Below the pieces are notes generated by a model that saw nothing but the letters and a program-made list of their open reading frames with translations, ran no database searches and was not told where the DNA came from. Both the position numbers and the translations under genes were made by a program. From Maribacter stanieri (GTDB lineage Bacteria > Bacteroidota > Bacteroidia > Flavobacteriales > Flavobacteriaceae): a stretch of DNA of 64,000 nucleotides. This document shows positions 44,501 through 54,812 of this stretch, one piece after another (within the stretch, counting starts at the first letter, position 1; each line of letters starts with the position of its first letter). The stretch spans positions 1,909,856-1,973,855 of the forward strand of contig NZ_FOYX01000001.1 of the NCBI RefSeq assembly GCF_900112245.1. Reading direction: 5' to 3'.

Positions 44501-46150
44501 ATGAAACTATTTAAATATATAAAGATTATAACGGTCTTCTTGGTTATGCTGTCGCTGTCTTATGCATGCGAGGATTATTTAGAAGAAGAAATATACTCAG
44601 ACATTACTTCTGAGAATTTTATTACTCAAGACAATGCAGATCAATTAGTGATCGGTGTATATAGTAGTCTGCGAAATGTATATAATGAGTATACGTACCA
44701 ATTTTTGGGCACAGATATTTTTACAAGTAAAAGTGAAATATTCTCTTTTAGCGCAACTAATGACTATTTCAATTTAAACTCTGGCACAGGCTTAGCGGTT
44801 TGGTCAAATAACTATAGTGTAATTGGTAAAGCGAATACCGTTATTAATAGGTTTGAAAATCAAATAAGCTGGAGCGATGCTAATTTAGGCGATAGAGATT
44901 ATGGTATTGCACAAGCAAAAGCACTTAGAGGTTTGGCATATTTTAATTTAGTGCAGCAATATGGTGGTGTAGTTATAGAACTGGAAGAAGCCCAAACTAT
45001 TCGTACAGATTATGCTAGGTCTTCTGAGGCTGAAACATATGCTCAAATAATTTTAGATTTAGAAGAGGCTATTCCTACATTGATAGATAACCCTAGTACA
45101 GGTAGAATATCTAAAAGAGCGGCACAACATTTATTGGCAGAGGTATATCTTACAAGAGCGTACACATCTGCAGGTAGTTCTGCCGATTTTGATACTGCTG
45201 CAGCATTGGCTGAGCAGGCAATTGGTAATTATGATATTCGTAGTCAATCATATGCTGAGGTTTTTGATTATGATAATCAAGAAAATGATGAAATATTGTT
45301 TGCCGTACAATATGGAAATAGCGGTTTAGCGGCAGATAAAAGCAATAACAAGCATTCACTTTTTATGAATCAGGTTTTTAATTATCCTGGTGTAAATAGA
45401 ACTACAACTCCATATGGTGTAAGTAGTTTTGGAGCAATGCCTACTCCTTTCTTTTATTCTTTGTTCGCTGATAATGATACAAGAGAAGATGCCACAATAC
45501 ATCGTGCAATTATTGCAGATAGCGATGAGCCAGATGGTCCAGATAATATTGTTGCTGGTGATACGATTGTGTATTACCCAAAGAATGCTTTAGATGCGGA
45601 AGAATTGGCAGAACGTTTAGATCGATATTGGGTATACCAACCAGATCAATATCTTTTTGGATTACCAGAAGATGTACCGGGAGTTAATTATTTATACTCT
45701 TTGAATATTGAACGTACAAATTTCCCAATATTCAAGAAATTTGATGATCAAGATTTTAATGAAGATACCGACGGTGCTAGAGATACATTTGTATACAGAG
45801 TAGCAGGTACACATTTAATTGCTGCAGAGGCTTATTTAGGAGCAGGTAATACTGCAGCTGCATTAAATCATTTAAATATAGTTCGTGAGCGCGCTACTGG
45901 CGTGGCAAATGAATATACCTCGGTTACTATTGACGATATTTTAAATGAAAGAGCATTAGAGCTTGCAGGTGAAGATAATAGATGGGCCGTGCTTAAAAGA
46001 ACAGGTAAGTTAGAAGAGCGAATAGAACTTTACAATCCTCATGTTATTGATCATGGAGCTTTTGATGCTAGTATTCATTTATTAAGACCTATACCTGCAA
46101 ATGAATTGCAGTTGTCAGATGGTTCTTTGGTGCAAAACCCTGGTTATTAA
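44501..46150 (+). CDS. susD: SusD/RagB-type glycan-binding lipoprotein
   Basis: A surface lipoprotein that lids the SusC transporter and binds the glycan. The 549-residue protein has lipobox YAC with Cys23 followed by acidic EDYLEEE, the export signal typical of surface lipoproteins. The TPR-rich fold is visible (AKALRGLAYFNLVQQYGG, RAAQHLLAEVYLTRAY), with the C-terminal region LNERALELAGEDNRWAVLKR and the end LRPIPANELQLSDG. SusD sequences diverge with substrate, so this one does not identify the glycan. It follows susC by 18 bases, with a weak hairpin after the stop codon. Confidence 0.95.
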   Translation: MKLFKYIKIITVFLVMLSLSYACEDYLEEEIYSDITSENFITQDNADQLVIGVYSSLRNVYNEYTYQFLGTDIFTSKSEIFSFSATNDYFNLNSGTGLAVWSNNYSVIGKANTVINRFENQISWSDANLGDRDYGIAQAKALRGLAYFNLVQQYGGVVIELEEAQTIRTDYARSSEAETYAQIILDLEEAIPTLIDNPSTGRISKRAAQHLLAEVYLTRAYTSAGSSADFDTAAALAEQAIGNYDIRSQSYAEVFDYDNQENDEILFAVQYGNSGLAADKSNNKHSLFMNQVFNYPGVNRTTTPYGVSSFGAMPTPFFYSLFADNDTREDATIHRAIIADSDEPDGPDNIVAGDTIVYYPKNALDAEELAERLDRYWVYQPDQYLFGLPEDVPGVNYLYSLNIERTNFPIFKKFDDQDFNEDTDGARDTFVYRVAGTHLIAAEAYLGAGNTAAALNHLNIVRERATGVANEYTSVTIDDILNERALELAGEDNRWAVLKRTGKLEERIELYNPHVIDHGAFDASIHLLRPIPANELQLSDGSLVQNPGY

Positions 46151-46521
46151 TATTTAGTAGTTGTATAAAATAAATAAGAAGTTAGTTTTTATTGAGTGAG
46201 TTAATATGGGCAGGTGTAAAACCTGCCTGTATTTTACACTATATCCGATAAAGACTAGATTCTTCTGTCTTAGCCAAAAAATGTTCATTAATTAATATTC
46301 AATTTAAACGGAATTTTGAGATTCGCTTTTCTTTATCAGTTAATTTGAAATTTAGATATTCGATTTCATTGAATAACTTATCATATTTATTCTATCGCAA
46401 TATTATATTCTAAAGTAGTAGTTGCAACTGTATTTTATCTTATACCTAATATGAGCAAATATGTATGTGACTTTAAAGATTCATTGTCCCAAAACCTAAG
46501 TAAATAGAAAGACCTAAACGA
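46151..46521. other. Intergenic region between susD and the hydrolase genes
   Basis: These 371 AT-rich bases contain a hairpin close to susD and no gene that I can support. No TGTCCAT copy or exact TAnnTTTG box is seen, so the downstream hydrolases may depend on read-through from susC or on an unrecognised promoter. Confidence 0.5.
46209..46227 (+). terminator. Hairpin after susD, possible partial terminator
   Basis: GGCAGGT-GTAAA-ACCTGCC, a 7-bp stem followed by TGTATTTTAC, a weak T tract. It could let susCD be expressed more strongly than the downstream enzyme genes. Confidence 0.5.
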
Positions 46522-48576
46522 ATGATTAAAAAATATAGATTAACACAATTCTTATTACTTGCCATGTGCATGGTATTTTGCCTGGCATGTAATACTGGTG
46601 TTGAACAACCATCAACTGTTTATTTAATTACAGGTGAAAATTCTAATGCTGTTGAAATTTCTACCATAAATGATTTAAAGAAAGACTTAGAAAAAGTTTT
46701 AAAAGAGGAGGTGCACATTGTAAAAGAAGGTGTGGAAATTCCGAATAAATCTTTGGTTTTTATAGTAGGTACAGCAAATTCCAATACCATTATCACGGAT
46801 ATGGCGACAAATGGGGAATTGGTTTTAACAGATTTACAACCAGGTCCTCGTGGTGGTATTTGGTCTAAAAATACATACACCGATTCTGATGTCATTGTAA
46901 TAGCGGGATCAGATGTACAGGGATTACAATATGCAATATATGATTACTCAAATCAGGTCTTAGGCGTAGATCCATTAGAATATTGGACAGGTAAAACACC
47001 GGTAGCATTAAAAGTTAATGATATTTACAATTTTGAACCAAAAACAATTGAACCACCTAGAGTTCCCAACTTAACATATTTTGAAAATGATGTAGATGAA
47101 TTGGCAAACTACAGAGGTGAGTTATTAAAATACGATTGGGAGAGTTATACTGAAATGATCAATTCTCTGGTACGCCTTCGATACAATTCAATTCAACTTT
47201 TTGATATGTTGGGTAGACCCGAGTTTTTTATTAGACCCGAGTATAAAGCCTTAAAACCAGATTATCAAATAGATATTGATTATGTGGAGAAAATGATAGA
47301 TTATGCCCATGAGAAAGGAATGAAGATAGCTGTAGATTTTGCTTTAGGTTATCAAATCCATCCTATGGATGCCGAGAAAGCAGATTGCTGGAAAACATAT
47401 AAAGCAGATTGGTTACAGGCTTGGCGCTATTATTTTGAACATACACCATTGTCAAAAACAGATATTTTTATTTTACGACCACGGCATCAAGTTTGGGATT
47501 GGGAATATGAAAGTACTTGTGGAGAAAGCAAAATTGAAGTATTCAATGAGGTTTATGCTGCTTTTGGAGAATTAGTGGATGAATATAAACCCAATTCTGA
47601 AAAAGTACTCGTATGTTATTCTGATGGTATGGAAATGTGGAACGAAGGTTTTAGACCTCCTACAGATTGGACAGTACTTTGGTCTGATCACGGATTTGGT
47701 GAATTTGAACATTTACCAAATACTACAGATGGTTATGATTTTGGCACCTATATGCATGCCGGTTATTGGTTGAACCATACCGTTCACAATCCTTATCCAG
47801 GGAAGGTGGAATTGGTAATGAAAGAAATGTTTCAGAAATATGAAGCTGACAATTATTGCTTGGTTAACGGTCAAAATTTCAGGCCATTTTTGTTGAACCT
47901 GGTCGCTTATAGTGAAGTATGTAACAATCCAGATACGTTTAATGCAGATGCTTTTTACAAAGAATGGACAGAACAATATTTTACACCTAAAGCAGCTGAA
48001 CACGCCGTTCAATCAATGAAATGGTTAAGCGAAGCTCAAGAAGGTAGAAAAGGGTATGTAGAACATTTATGGGAAATTAGAGAAGCTGTTTCATACCTTT
48101 CTAATGCACCGATCGTAAGACCAGGTAAATCTCCTGTACCATTTGATTATAATCGTGTAATTGGAGATGTGGAGAATGTAAAACGAGTGAAAGAAGTTTT
48201 AGAGAAATCACTTTCAGAGGCAGAATTAGGATATGAACTATTGAAGAGAAACGATAATTTTTACCATTCTTATATTCTTCTACCTGCTCAGCTTTATTCT
48301 GATTTAATAACTTTTGAAACAGAATTACACAACATGGCATTGCTTAAAAAGCAGTTTGAAACTACTAAGGATATAAAGTATTTAAACGAAGCAATTTCTT
48401 TGCTGCCAACGGCAAAGAATAAACTTAAAATCGTTTTTGATCATAGAAGTTCTGGTGATATCGATGACAAATGGAAGAATTGGTATTCGATAGCAAATAG
48501 AAGACAAAACAATGGTTTTCCTACCTATGAAATGCTAGATGCGATTGAGGCTAATCTTAATAAAATGACACTTTAA
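46522..48576 (+). CDS. Divergent GH115-like (alpha-glucuronidase-related) lipoprotein
   Basis: A 684-residue lipoprotein (lipobox LAC near residue 23). The plan follows that of GH115 enzymes: an N-terminal alpha/beta domain with GSDVQGLQYAIYDYSNQVLG and DPLEYWTGKTP, matching GSDRRGTAYGILELSRNIG and PWEWWADVTP of the full GH115 gene at 55854-58844; then a TIM barrel opening EMINSLVRLRYNSIQLFDM, like ELLLRLRANTIWPAM. It is 300 residues shorter, ending after a helical domain and lacking the C-terminal beta modules. Catalytic residues cannot be assigned. It may be a distinct family related to GH115/GH67 with a new specificity. It starts the enzyme block of the plus-strand arm. Confidence 0.6.
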   Translation: MIKKYRLTQFLLLAMCMVFCLACNTGVEQPSTVYLITGENSNAVEISTINDLKKDLEKVLKEEVHIVKEGVEIPNKSLVFIVGTANSNTIITDMATNGELVLTDLQPGPRGGIWSKNTYTDSDVIVIAGSDVQGLQYAIYDYSNQVLGVDPLEYWTGKTPVALKVNDIYNFEPKTIEPPRVPNLTYFENDVDELANYRGELLKYDWESYTEMINSLVRLRYNSIQLFDMLGRPEFFIRPEYKALKPDYQIDIDYVEKMIDYAHEKGMKIAVDFALGYQIHPMDAEKADCWKTYKADWLQAWRYYFEHTPLSKTDIFILRPRHQVWDWEYESTCGESKIEVFNEVYAAFGELVDEYKPNSEKVLVCYSDGMEMWNEGFRPPTDWTVLWSDHGFGEFEHLPNTTDGYDFGTYMHAGYWLNHTVHNPYPGKVELVMKEMFQKYEADNYCLVNGQNFRPFLLNLVAYSEVCNNPDTFNADAFYKEWTEQYFTPKAAEHAVQSMKWLSEAQEGRKGYVEHLWEIREAVSYLSNAPIVRPGKSPVPFDYNRVIGDVENVKRVKEVLEKSLSEAELGYELLKRNDNFYHSYILLPAQLYSDLITFETELHNMALLKKQFETTKDIKYLNEAISLLPTAKNKLKIVFDHRSSGDIDDKWKNWYSIANRRQNNGFPTYEMLDAIEANLNKMTL

Positions 48577-48586
48577 ATTGAAACTA

Positions 48587-50911
48587 ATGACATTTGCTCA
48601 CACATTAAAAAATAGCGTTGTCTTACTAAGTATTTTAATCTTGTTTTTAGGCTCTTGTAAACAACAGGTCAATGAAACCAAACCGGTCAGTGCTCCAGAA
48701 ATTGACTATGCGGCAAAGGTATATCCGCTTTTAGATACAGAAAATTCTAGGTGGTTTTACTTCTCATCGGCAAGTAGACCTTTTGGTATGGTCAACCTGA
48801 GTCCAGACACCCAAATTGGTGGCGCTTGGGGAAGTGGTTACCGATATAAGACAGATACTATAAAAGGTTTTAGCCATATTCATGCATGGCAAATGTCTGG
48901 TATTTCAGTGATGCCCGTAACTACCAATGAGAAAACCAAAGATGATATTTTTAAAGATTTTTATTCAAAATTCAATCATGATAATGAGGTTGTTATACCA
49001 GGTTATCATAAAGTTGAATTAGACAGATATGCAATAGAGGCTCAACTATCGAGTACTAAAAGAGTTGGTTTTCATCAATACACTTACCCGGATAACGAAG
49101 AGGAAAAGGCCATACTTTTTAATTTAAATACGTTATTAGGACCAAGTAGTAACATAGATGGAGTTTTGAATCAAAATTTTGACAATGAACTTTCAGGAAA
49201 AGTTACGATGGAGCCTACGCATAGGCGTCCAAAACCTATGACCGTTTATTTTAAAGTACAGCTGAATACTCAAATATCTTCTATTGAAAAAGATGATAGT
49301 ACAGGAAATTATCTCATCATATTAAATGAAAATAAGAATGATGTTTTAATGAAAGTGGGTATTTCTTATACCTCGGTTGCCAATGCTGAACTTAATATAA
49401 TTACAGAATTACCTAACTGGCAATTTGAAAACGTAAGAAGTGAAGCAAAACAAGAATGGAATAGTTTATTAGGCAGAATTGATGTTAAAGGCGGTTCTGA
49501 CCAAGATCAAAGAAGATTTTATACAGATTTATGGCATGCTTTACAGGGACGCAGAATTATAAATGACGTAAATGGTGCTTATCCTGATAATACTGGCGAA
49601 ATTTTTAGGATTGGACAATTGCCATTAGATGCTAATGGTACACCTAAGTTCAATCATTTTAATTCAGATTCTTTTTGGGGAGCACAATGGACTTTAAACA
49701 CGTTGTGGGGCTTGGTGTATCCAGAAATAATGTATGACTTTTCAAATTCTTTAATGCAGTATTATAAAGATGGCGGACTCGTACCACGTGGTCCTTCGGG
49801 AGGTAATTATACCTACGTGATGACAGGGGCAAGTGCTACACCTTTTATGGTTACTGCAATACAAAAAGGAATTATTGTAGATGAATTGGAAGACGTTTAC
49901 CAAGCTTTAAAGAAAAATCATTTAGCTGGAGGAATTATGGAGAAAGCCGGCTATGAGCACACTACTAATGTTGGTGGTGGCTTAGAATATTATATGGATC
50001 AAGGTTATGTGCCTTACCCTATTCCAGAAGGTAAATTTGGTAGCCATCAAGACGGTGCTAGTTTAACCATGGAATATGCGTACCAAGACTGGACGTTGGC
50101 GCAATTAGCGAAAAAGATGGGTCACAAAGAAGATTATGATTATTTCTTGGCGAGATCTTCTAGTTATAAAAATGTTTTTGATTCCGAAATAGGATGGATG
50201 CGTCCCAAAAATGTTGATGGAAAATGGAAAGCCGATTATGATCCATACCAAGCAGAAAATGGCTTTATAGAATCTAATGGAGCACAATCTACATGGTTTG
50301 TCCCTCATGATATAAAAGGACTGGCAAGCTTAATGGGAGGTGAAGATGCTGCTATTAGAAAGCTAAATGAACAGTTTGAAACTGCAGAAGATTTAGGTTT
50401 TACGGCGGGTACATCACATTCGGTAGAATTACATCCTGAGTATAGTAGAATTCCAATCAATTTTGGAAATCAACCTTCAATACAATCAGCTTTTATTTTT
50501 AGTCAATTAAATAGACCAGATTTAACCCAATTTTGGTCAAGAAAAGTGGCGAAAACTGTATTTGGCGGCTTATCACCATCCACCGGATACAATGGAGATG
50601 AAGACCAAGGATTAATGGGCAGTTTGGCTGTACTTATTAAAATTGGAATATTTCAAATGAACGGTGGTACAGAAGCTAATCCTGAATACCAAATAGGAAG
50701 CCCTATTTTCGAAGAGGTTACTATTAAATTGAATAAAGATTTTTATAGTGGCGACCTATTTACCATAAAAGCGAACAACAATAGTGATGCTAATTTTTAT
50801 GTATCAGAGGCCGAGTTTAACGGAATATCAATAAAAGCTAATAGCTTAAGACATGAAGATATTGTAAAAGGGGGCGAGCTAATTTTGGAAATGACCAATA
50901 CAGTAAAATAA
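48587..50911 (+). CDS. GH92 alpha-mannosidase-family lipoprotein
   Basis: A Ca2+-dependent exo-alpha-mannosidase-type enzyme of 774 residues (start ATG 48587; a TTG three codons upstream is less likely). The lipobox is LGSC. Family motifs: FSSASRPFGMVNLSPDT, GFSHIHAWQ, SDSFWGAQWTLNTLW, RGPSGGNYTYVMTG, FIESNGAQSTWFVPHD with the presumed catalytic Glu562, and YNGDEDQG with the base Asp pair. The usual GNEP-H motif of the sugar-binding site reads GNQPSIQ, so linkage or sugar preference may differ from standard mannosidases. It lies 10 bases after the GH115-like gene and 4 before GH29. Confidence 0.88.
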   Translation: MTFAHTLKNSVVLLSILILFLGSCKQQVNETKPVSAPEIDYAAKVYPLLDTENSRWFYFSSASRPFGMVNLSPDTQIGGAWGSGYRYKTDTIKGFSHIHAWQMSGISVMPVTTNEKTKDDIFKDFYSKFNHDNEVVIPGYHKVELDRYAIEAQLSSTKRVGFHQYTYPDNEEEKAILFNLNTLLGPSSNIDGVLNQNFDNELSGKVTMEPTHRRPKPMTVYFKVQLNTQISSIEKDDSTGNYLIILNENKNDVLMKVGISYTSVANAELNIITELPNWQFENVRSEAKQEWNSLLGRIDVKGGSDQDQRRFYTDLWHALQGRRIINDVNGAYPDNTGEIFRIGQLPLDANGTPKFNHFNSDSFWGAQWTLNTLWGLVYPEIMYDFSNSLMQYYKDGGLVPRGPSGGNYTYVMTGASATPFMVTAIQKGIIVDELEDVYQALKKNHLAGGIMEKAGYEHTTNVGGGLEYYMDQGYVPYPIPEGKFGSHQDGASLTMEYAYQDWTLAQLAKKMGHKEDYDYFLARSSSYKNVFDSEIGWMRPKNVDGKWKADYDPYQAENGFIESNGAQSTWFVPHDIKGLASLMGGEDAAIRKLNEQFETAEDLGFTAGTSHSVELHPEYSRIPINFGNQPSIQSAFIFSQLNRPDLTQFWSRKVAKTVFGGLSPSTGYNGDEDQGLMGSLAVLIKIGIFQMNGGTEANPEYQIGSPIFEEVTIKLNKDFYSGDLFTIKANNNSDANFYVSEAEFNGISIKANSLRHEDIVKGGELILEMTNTVK

Positions 50912-50915
50912 AAAT

Positions 50916-52211
50916 ATGAGAATCAAGGTATCAGTTCTATTGGCTCTTTTTTGCTCTACAATTTATTCACAAATAAATAATAGGGTAGATTTAGAACAGG
51001 ATTTTATGGATATGGGATTTGGGATATTTGTGCATTGGAGCGTTGATTCCCAATTAGGTAGTGTAATAAGTCACTCATTGGTAGGAGCATCAGATGATTA
51101 TGTTAATCGGTATTTTAATGAACTTCCTAAAACATTTTATCCAGATAAGTTTAACGCAGACGAATGGGCAAGGTTATTTAAAATAACTGGTGCTGAATAC
51201 GTTGTATTTACTACCAAACACCATAACGGATTTTGCATGTGGAATACGGAAACCACTGATTTTAACATCATGAATACTCCTTACGGTAAGGACATTACTG
51301 GTGAGCTTTTTAATGCATTACGTAAGCAAGGGCTAAAGGTAGGTGTGTATTTTTCTCCTGAAGATTTTAACTTTTTAAATAAGCAAGGAGAACTCATTTC
51401 AAGAAATAGTAGAATGAGTCAGATTACAGAAAATGAAGAACTGCTGGAGTACGATAAAATACAGGTCAAGGAATTGGTGAGCAATTACGGACCTATTGAC
51501 GTAATATTTTTCGATGCTTTTAAAACAACACCTATAGTACAGTATGTACATTCTTTAGACCCAAATATTGTAGTTACAAGAGGAGAAATGGAAACTCCAG
51601 AACAGAGTATACCCAATACAGCAATGCAAGGACCATGGGAAACCTGTATGACCATGGGAACCCAGTGGCAGTATAAACCTACTAATGAGTCTTATAAAAC
51701 TGGAACTGAATTAATTGAAAAACTAATAGAAATAAGAGCAAAAGGAGGTAACTTTTTAATGAATGTTGGTCCTAAGCCTAATGGCGAAATTCCAATAGAA
51801 CAAGAAGAACGGTTAAGAGAAATTGCCCTTTGGATGTATGTAAATAGTGAAGGGATCAAAAACGTAAGACCTGTGCCAACTATAATTAAAGATGGCGATA
51901 TGTGGTTTACTAAAGGTAAAGATGAAAATACGGCATATGTTTTTATAACTGGTCAAAAAGATTGGTTTAAAGGTTTTAGAAGAAATTTTCTGCTTAAAAA
52001 TATGAAGGCAACTAAAAATACGGCTGTTTCTGTTTTAGGGCAGAATGATTTAGTGGTTGAATATTGGCCGGAAAACACACCTAAATCTCAATTTGTTCAA
52101 CATAAAGATTTACTGGAAATCTCAATAAGTAGAGCACAACGGCTCTACAATGATAAGGTTTGGCCTAACCCTATTGTGGTTAAGGTGACAAATGTGGAAT
52201 TTATTAAATAG
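50916..52211 (+). CDS. GH29 alpha-L-fucosidase
   Basis: A retaining exo-alpha-L-fucosidase-type enzyme of 431 residues, with a signal peptide ending at IYSQ (about 19). The family N-terminal motif is FGIFVHWSVDSQLGS, followed by YVVFTTKHHNGFCMWNT and the nucleophile motif YGPIDVIFFDAF with Asp200. GGNFLMNVGPKPNGEIP is also typical of GH29. The length is close to the catalytic domain plus a short C-terminal beta domain. It sits tightly between the GH92 and GH3 genes. Fucose is the most likely target; some GH29 members accept other 6-deoxy sugars. Confidence 0.88.
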   Translation: MRIKVSVLLALFCSTIYSQINNRVDLEQDFMDMGFGIFVHWSVDSQLGSVISHSLVGASDDYVNRYFNELPKTFYPDKFNADEWARLFKITGAEYVVFTTKHHNGFCMWNTETTDFNIMNTPYGKDITGELFNALRKQGLKVGVYFSPEDFNFLNKQGELISRNSRMSQITENEELLEYDKIQVKELVSNYGPIDVIFFDAFKTTPIVQYVHSLDPNIVVTRGEMETPEQSIPNTAMQGPWETCMTMGTQWQYKPTNESYKTGTELIEKLIEIRAKGGNFLMNVGPKPNGEIPIEQEERLREIALWMYVNSEGIKNVRPVPTIIKDGDMWFTKGKDENTAYVFITGQKDWFKGFRRNFLLKNMKATKNTAVSVLGQNDLVVEYWPENTPKSQFVQHKDLLEISISRAQRLYNDKVWPNPIVVKVTNVEFIK

Positions 52212-52247
52212 TAAGGCCGTCTGAGTAAGTTTATCAAAATACGATTT

Positions 52248-54812
52248 ATGTCGATTAAGAAAATTGTACCATTATTCGCAATATTTATATTGATTCCCTT
52301 AGCTGGTTTCTCACAAAATCAATGGGAATTTCAAAATCAAGATTTACCGTTAGAAACAAGGGTAGATGATTTAATGACTAGACTATCTATTGAAGAAAAG
52401 GTTTCTTTGTTGATATCTACTTCAGAGGCTATTCCAAGATTAGAAATAGAAAATTATTATCATGGTAACGAAGCGTTGCACGGTGTAGTAAAAGGTGGTC
52501 GATTTACTGTTTTTCCGCAAGCAGTGGCATTGGCTTCAACATGGAATCCTAATTTAATACAACAAGTTTCAACCGCTATTTCAGATGAAGCTAGGGGTAA
52601 ATGGAATTTCTATAACCAAGGTAAAGATCAAAAGAATGTTTATAGTGATCTATTGACATTTTGGTCTCCGACCATTAATATGGCTAGAGACCCACGCTGG
52701 GGTAGAACTCCTGAAACTTATGGTGAAGACCCATATTTAACGAGTAGAATTGGTGTTTCCTTTGTCAAGGGATTACAAGGCGATGATGATAAATATCTAA
52801 AAGTAGTTTCTACACCGAAGCATTTTGTAGCCAATAACCAAGAAGAAAATAGGTTTGCTTACAACGCCAATATTTCAGAAAAATCTTTACGGGAATATTA
52901 TTTCCCTGCATATAAAATGGCTGTTCAAGAAGGTAATGCCCAATCTATTATGAGTGCATACAACGCTTTAAATGGAGTGCCTAGTACTGCAAATGGTTGG
53001 CTATTGAATACTGTTCTAAGAGATGAATGGGGTTTTGAGGGTTACGTAGTTAGTGATTGTGGTGCGCCCACCTATATTCAGAAATCGCACAAATATGTGA
53101 ATACAAAAGAAGAGGCTGCCAAGGTAGCTCTAGAAGGTGGACTTGATTTGGAGTGTGGAGACGATATTTATGCTGAACACCTAATAAAAGCATATGAAAA
53201 TGGGCTGGTGTCCCAAGAAAATTTAGATAAGGCGGTAAAAAGGGTTTTAACCGCTCGTTTTAAATTAGGGATTTTTGATAAAGTTGACGACAACCCTTAT
53301 ACTAAAATCTCGCCAGATGTAATTGGATCTAAAAAGCATCAAGAACTGGCATTGGAAACATCTAGACAATCTATGGTTTTGTTGAAGAATCAAAATGATA
53401 TTTTGCCTTTAAATGTAAGTGATATTAAAAAAATTGCGGTTGTTGGTTTTAATGCTAATCAAGTTGTTTTTGGTGATTATAGTGGTCTTCCCGTAATTAA
53501 ACCCATATCACCTTTAGAAGGTATTAGAAATAAAGTCGGTGATAAGGCAGAGGTCACTTATGTAAAATGGAAAACGGCGGCTAGAAACTTAAATTTAATT
53601 GAAGCTGAAAATTTAGTGAATGACCAAACTGGTGAACCGGGTTTGTACGGAGAATATTATGATGACAAGTTTTTAGAGGGCACGCCACAAACGCGCGTTG
53701 ATAAAGTGGTGAATTTTGACCCGGTAAATAATCCACCAGATCCGTTTACCAACTTTCGTCATAAATCTATGCGTTGGTCTGGTTACATAACTCCAAACTT
53801 TTCAGGAGTGTATAAGATTGGGGTGAATTCTGATGATGGGGTTCGTATGTGGTTGAATGGTGAATTGGTAGTTGATGAATGGCACAACCGTGGTATGACC
53901 ACAGACCAGGTAGAATTAGATATGGAGGCGGGTGAAAAATACGCTATTAAATTAGAGTATTTTGATAATGGAGGCGATGCCATTTGTCAATTGCTTTGGG
54001 AAGTACCAGCAACTACAGACGATTTATATACGGAGGACAAGCAGGTTGCCAAAGAGAGCGATTATGTGATAGCTGTAATGGGTATTAATAAATCAATTGA
54101 AAAGGAAGGTCGCGATAGAACTTCGTTAGCGTTGCCAGAAGACCAGGTCAATTATTTAAAAGAAATATATGCCGAGAACAGAGATCTAATTGTTGTTTTG
54201 GTTGCTGGTAGCTCTTTGGCTATTAATTGGATGGATGAAAATGTACCTGCAATTATAAATGCATGGTATCCGGGTGAAGCCGGCGGTACTGCCATTGCAG
54301 ATGTATTGTTTGGAGATTACAATCCTGCAGGTAGATTGCCATTTACCTTTTACAAATCGGTTTCAGATTTACCTGATATGGATGATTACGAGGTGTCTAA
54401 TGGTAGAACATATATGTATTTTAAGGGAGACGTACTGTATCCTTTCGGATATGGATTAAGTTATACCCAATTTAAATATGATTCTTTAAAAGTAAAGTCT
54501 GAATCTGATGCTGTTTTAATATCTGCAACAATTAAAAATACCGGGACATTTAGTGGCGATGAGGTAGTGCAGTTGTATTATACGGTTAATAATTCAGCTG
54601 TAAAAAGACCTATTAAAAAATTGATAGGGTTCGAAAGAATCAGCTTAAATGTTGGAGAATCAAAAACTATTGAATTTAAAGTGACTAAAAATGACCTGCA
54701 GTATTGGGATGAAAAAGCTAATCAATGGTCGTTCGAAAAAGGCGAATATCAATTTATGATAGGGTCATCTTCTAAAGATATACGACTTCAAAAATCAAAA
54801 AAAATAAAATAA
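52248..54812 (+). CDS. GH3 beta-glycosidase with inserted PA14 domain
   Basis: An exo-beta-glucosidase/xylosidase-type enzyme of 854 residues, with a signal peptide ending at GFSQ. The TIM-barrel domain has HGNEALHGV, FPQAVALASTWNP, NMARDPRWGRTPETYGEDPYL, TPKHFVANNQ and the nucleophile motif VVSDCGA with Asp270 (Cys replaces the common Trp). The second domain is interrupted by a PA14 module (about 463-585, GLYGEYYDD to LLWEVP), followed by the acid/base region and a fibronectin-III-like end. The sugar cannot be fixed; glucose, xylose or a uronate-linked residue are possible. The stop codon overlaps the next gene by one base (TAATG). Confidence 0.92.
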   Translation: MSIKKIVPLFAIFILIPLAGFSQNQWEFQNQDLPLETRVDDLMTRLSIEEKVSLLISTSEAIPRLEIENYYHGNEALHGVVKGGRFTVFPQAVALASTWNPNLIQQVSTAISDEARGKWNFYNQGKDQKNVYSDLLTFWSPTINMARDPRWGRTPETYGEDPYLTSRIGVSFVKGLQGDDDKYLKVVSTPKHFVANNQEENRFAYNANISEKSLREYYFPAYKMAVQEGNAQSIMSAYNALNGVPSTANGWLLNTVLRDEWGFEGYVVSDCGAPTYIQKSHKYVNTKEEAAKVALEGGLDLECGDDIYAEHLIKAYENGLVSQENLDKAVKRVLTARFKLGIFDKVDDNPYTKISPDVIGSKKHQELALETSRQSMVLLKNQNDILPLNVSDIKKIAVVGFNANQVVFGDYSGLPVIKPISPLEGIRNKVGDKAEVTYVKWKTAARNLNLIEAENLVNDQTGEPGLYGEYYDDKFLEGTPQTRVDKVVNFDPVNNPPDPFTNFRHKSMRWSGYITPNFSGVYKIGVNSDDGVRMWLNGELVVDEWHNRGMTTDQVELDMEAGEKYAIKLEYFDNGGDAICQLLWEVPATTDDLYTEDKQVAKESDYVIAVMGINKSIEKEGRDRTSLALPEDQVNYLKEIYAENRDLIVVLVAGSSLAINWMDENVPAIINAWYPGEAGGTAIADVLFGDYNPAGRLPFTFYKSVSDLPDMDDYEVSNGRTYMYFKGDVLYPFGYGLSYTQFKYDSLKVKSESDAVLISATIKNTGTFSGDEVVQLYYTVNNSAVKRPIKKLIGFERISLNVGESKTIEFKVTKNDLQYWDEKANQWSFEKGEYQFMIGSSSKDIRLQKSKKIK

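Noticed and set aside
47369-48340. Several open frames of 60-100 codons on both strands inside the GH115-like gene
   Set aside because: They overlap a long gene with a clear domain plan, have biased low-complexity translations and show no start context.
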